From Mycoplasma zalophi (lineage in GTDB: Bacteria > Bacillota_I > Bacilli_A > Mycoplasmatales > Metamycoplasmataceae): a stretch of 64,000 nucleotides of DNA. Below the pieces are notes generated by a model that had not been told where the DNA came from, searched no databases, and saw only the letters and a list, made by a program, of their open reading frames with translations. The position numbers and the translations under genes were made by a program. Positions 63,673 to 64,000 of this stretch are shown here, in pieces (within the stretch, counting starts at the first letter, position 1; each line of letters opens with the position of its first letter). The stretch is from the NCBI RefSeq assembly GCF_018914005.1, contig NZ_JAHMHI010000001.1, positions 620,001-684,000 on the forward strand, given 5' to 3'.

Positions 63673-64000
63673 TTAATTTTGACTTTCGTCTTCTTCTGTT
63701 TTGTTGTTTTGATTTTTTAACATTTCTTCTAAATCTTCAGGTTTCATTCCTGATTTTGCCATTTGTTCTTGGAATGCTTTAGCTTGTGCTTCAAATGCAT
63801 CCATTTTTTGTTTTAATTCTTCGAATTTTTTCTCTGCCAATAGATCTTTTAATTCTTTTAATTCTGCTTCACTTTTTGCTTTTTGATCTTCATTTAATTT
63901 ATCTTTTGATTCGTTGTATTGTTTTTCTAATTGATTAATGAAAGTTTCTGCACGAACTTGTGTTTCAACTTCTTCTCTACGTTTTTTATCTGCTTCACGG
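63673..64000 (-). CDS. dnaK: Chaperone DnaK, C-terminal part only
   Basis: The last 108 residues of Hsp70; the rest lies outside the window. 'READKKRREEVETQVRAETFINQLEKQYNE' is the DnaK lid helix sequence, followed by a helical 'LKDLLAEKKFEELKQKMDAFEAQAKAFQEQM' region. The tail ends 'NKTEEDESQN', an acidic end that departs from the 'EEVKDD' of many bacteria. It holds client proteins together with DnaJ and GrpE. A terminator lies 33 nt after the stop codon. Confidence 0.93.
   Translation of the reverse strand, partial: READKKRREEVETQVRAETFINQLEKQYNESKDKLNEDQKAKSEAELKELKDLLAEKKFEELKQKMDAFEAQAKAFQEQMAKSGMKPEDLEEMLKNQNNKTEEDESQN

Noticed and set aside
1-64000. CRISPR arrays, insertion sequences, prophage or replication origin
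   Set aside because: No repeat-spacer pattern, transposase motif, integrase, phage structural gene, dnaA or DnaA-box cluster was seen on either strand.

Overview
The window is AT-rich DNA from a mollicute that reads UGA as tryptophan: almost every long gene contains in-frame TGA codons at conserved Trp positions, and each recognisable family reaches its usual length only with that code. Lipoproteins with short signal peptides and a lipobox cysteine, the lack of wall-synthesis genes, and the set asnA, fmt-ung, whiA, rpsF-ssb-rpsR, gdpP-rplI-dnaB and potABCD point to the hominis group (Mycoplasmopsis/Metamycoplasma). I cannot name the species.

Layout. 1-4547: 3' part of a giant coiled-coil surface protein. 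4674-11985: a divergent locus with two lipoproteins on the minus strand (one with a His cluster) and a ZIP-type metal transporter followed by two lipoproteins on the plus strand. 12034-12194: a structured small RNA with a near-consensus promoter and a strong terminator, resembling the U6-like MCS4 RNA of mycoplasmas. 12242-22892: Q/N-rich lipoprotein, asnA, MATE exporter, fmt-ung, two tandem leucyl aminopeptidases, an ECF S component, and a lipoprotein behind a 16-T tract. 23044-27347: plsY, lepA, two membrane proteins, a Nudix hydrolase. 27514-28978: three 5S rRNA genes with a membrane-anchored protein gene between the first two. 29061-42427: housekeeping genes (whiA, BI-1 family, ackA, rpsF-ssb-rpsR, engB, gdpP-rplI-dnaB, two YitT paralogues, rpiB, tsaC, mutM, smr). 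42451-49022: a polyamine ABC system with two PotD paralogues on either side of potABC. 49024-50365: era and ybeY. 50396-55946: a C39-peptidase ABC exporter with a frameshifted accessory gene, an M23-peptidase lipoprotein and an integral membrane protein. 56108-61542: an azoreductase under a CIRCE-like operator and a 1,549-residue helicase-nuclease of probable defence function. 61723-64000: tRNA-Gly, cardiolipin synthase, tRNA-Ser and the 3' end of dnaK.

The strongest leads are: the U6-like small RNA; the processing-exporter/M23-peptidase cluster in an organism without a cell wall; the CIRCE-like site in front of an oxidoreductase gene; the metal-uptake locus; the homopolymer in front of a lipoprotein gene; and a set of housekeeping genes whose -10 boxes lie 6-9 nt before the ATG with no Shine-Dalgarno sequence, as expected for leaderless mRNAs. 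No stretch over 300 nt lacks an annotated feature; the longest intergenic gaps (11986-12241, 13331-13590, 47117-47393) are described below. No CRISPR array, insertion sequence, prophage or replication origin was seen.
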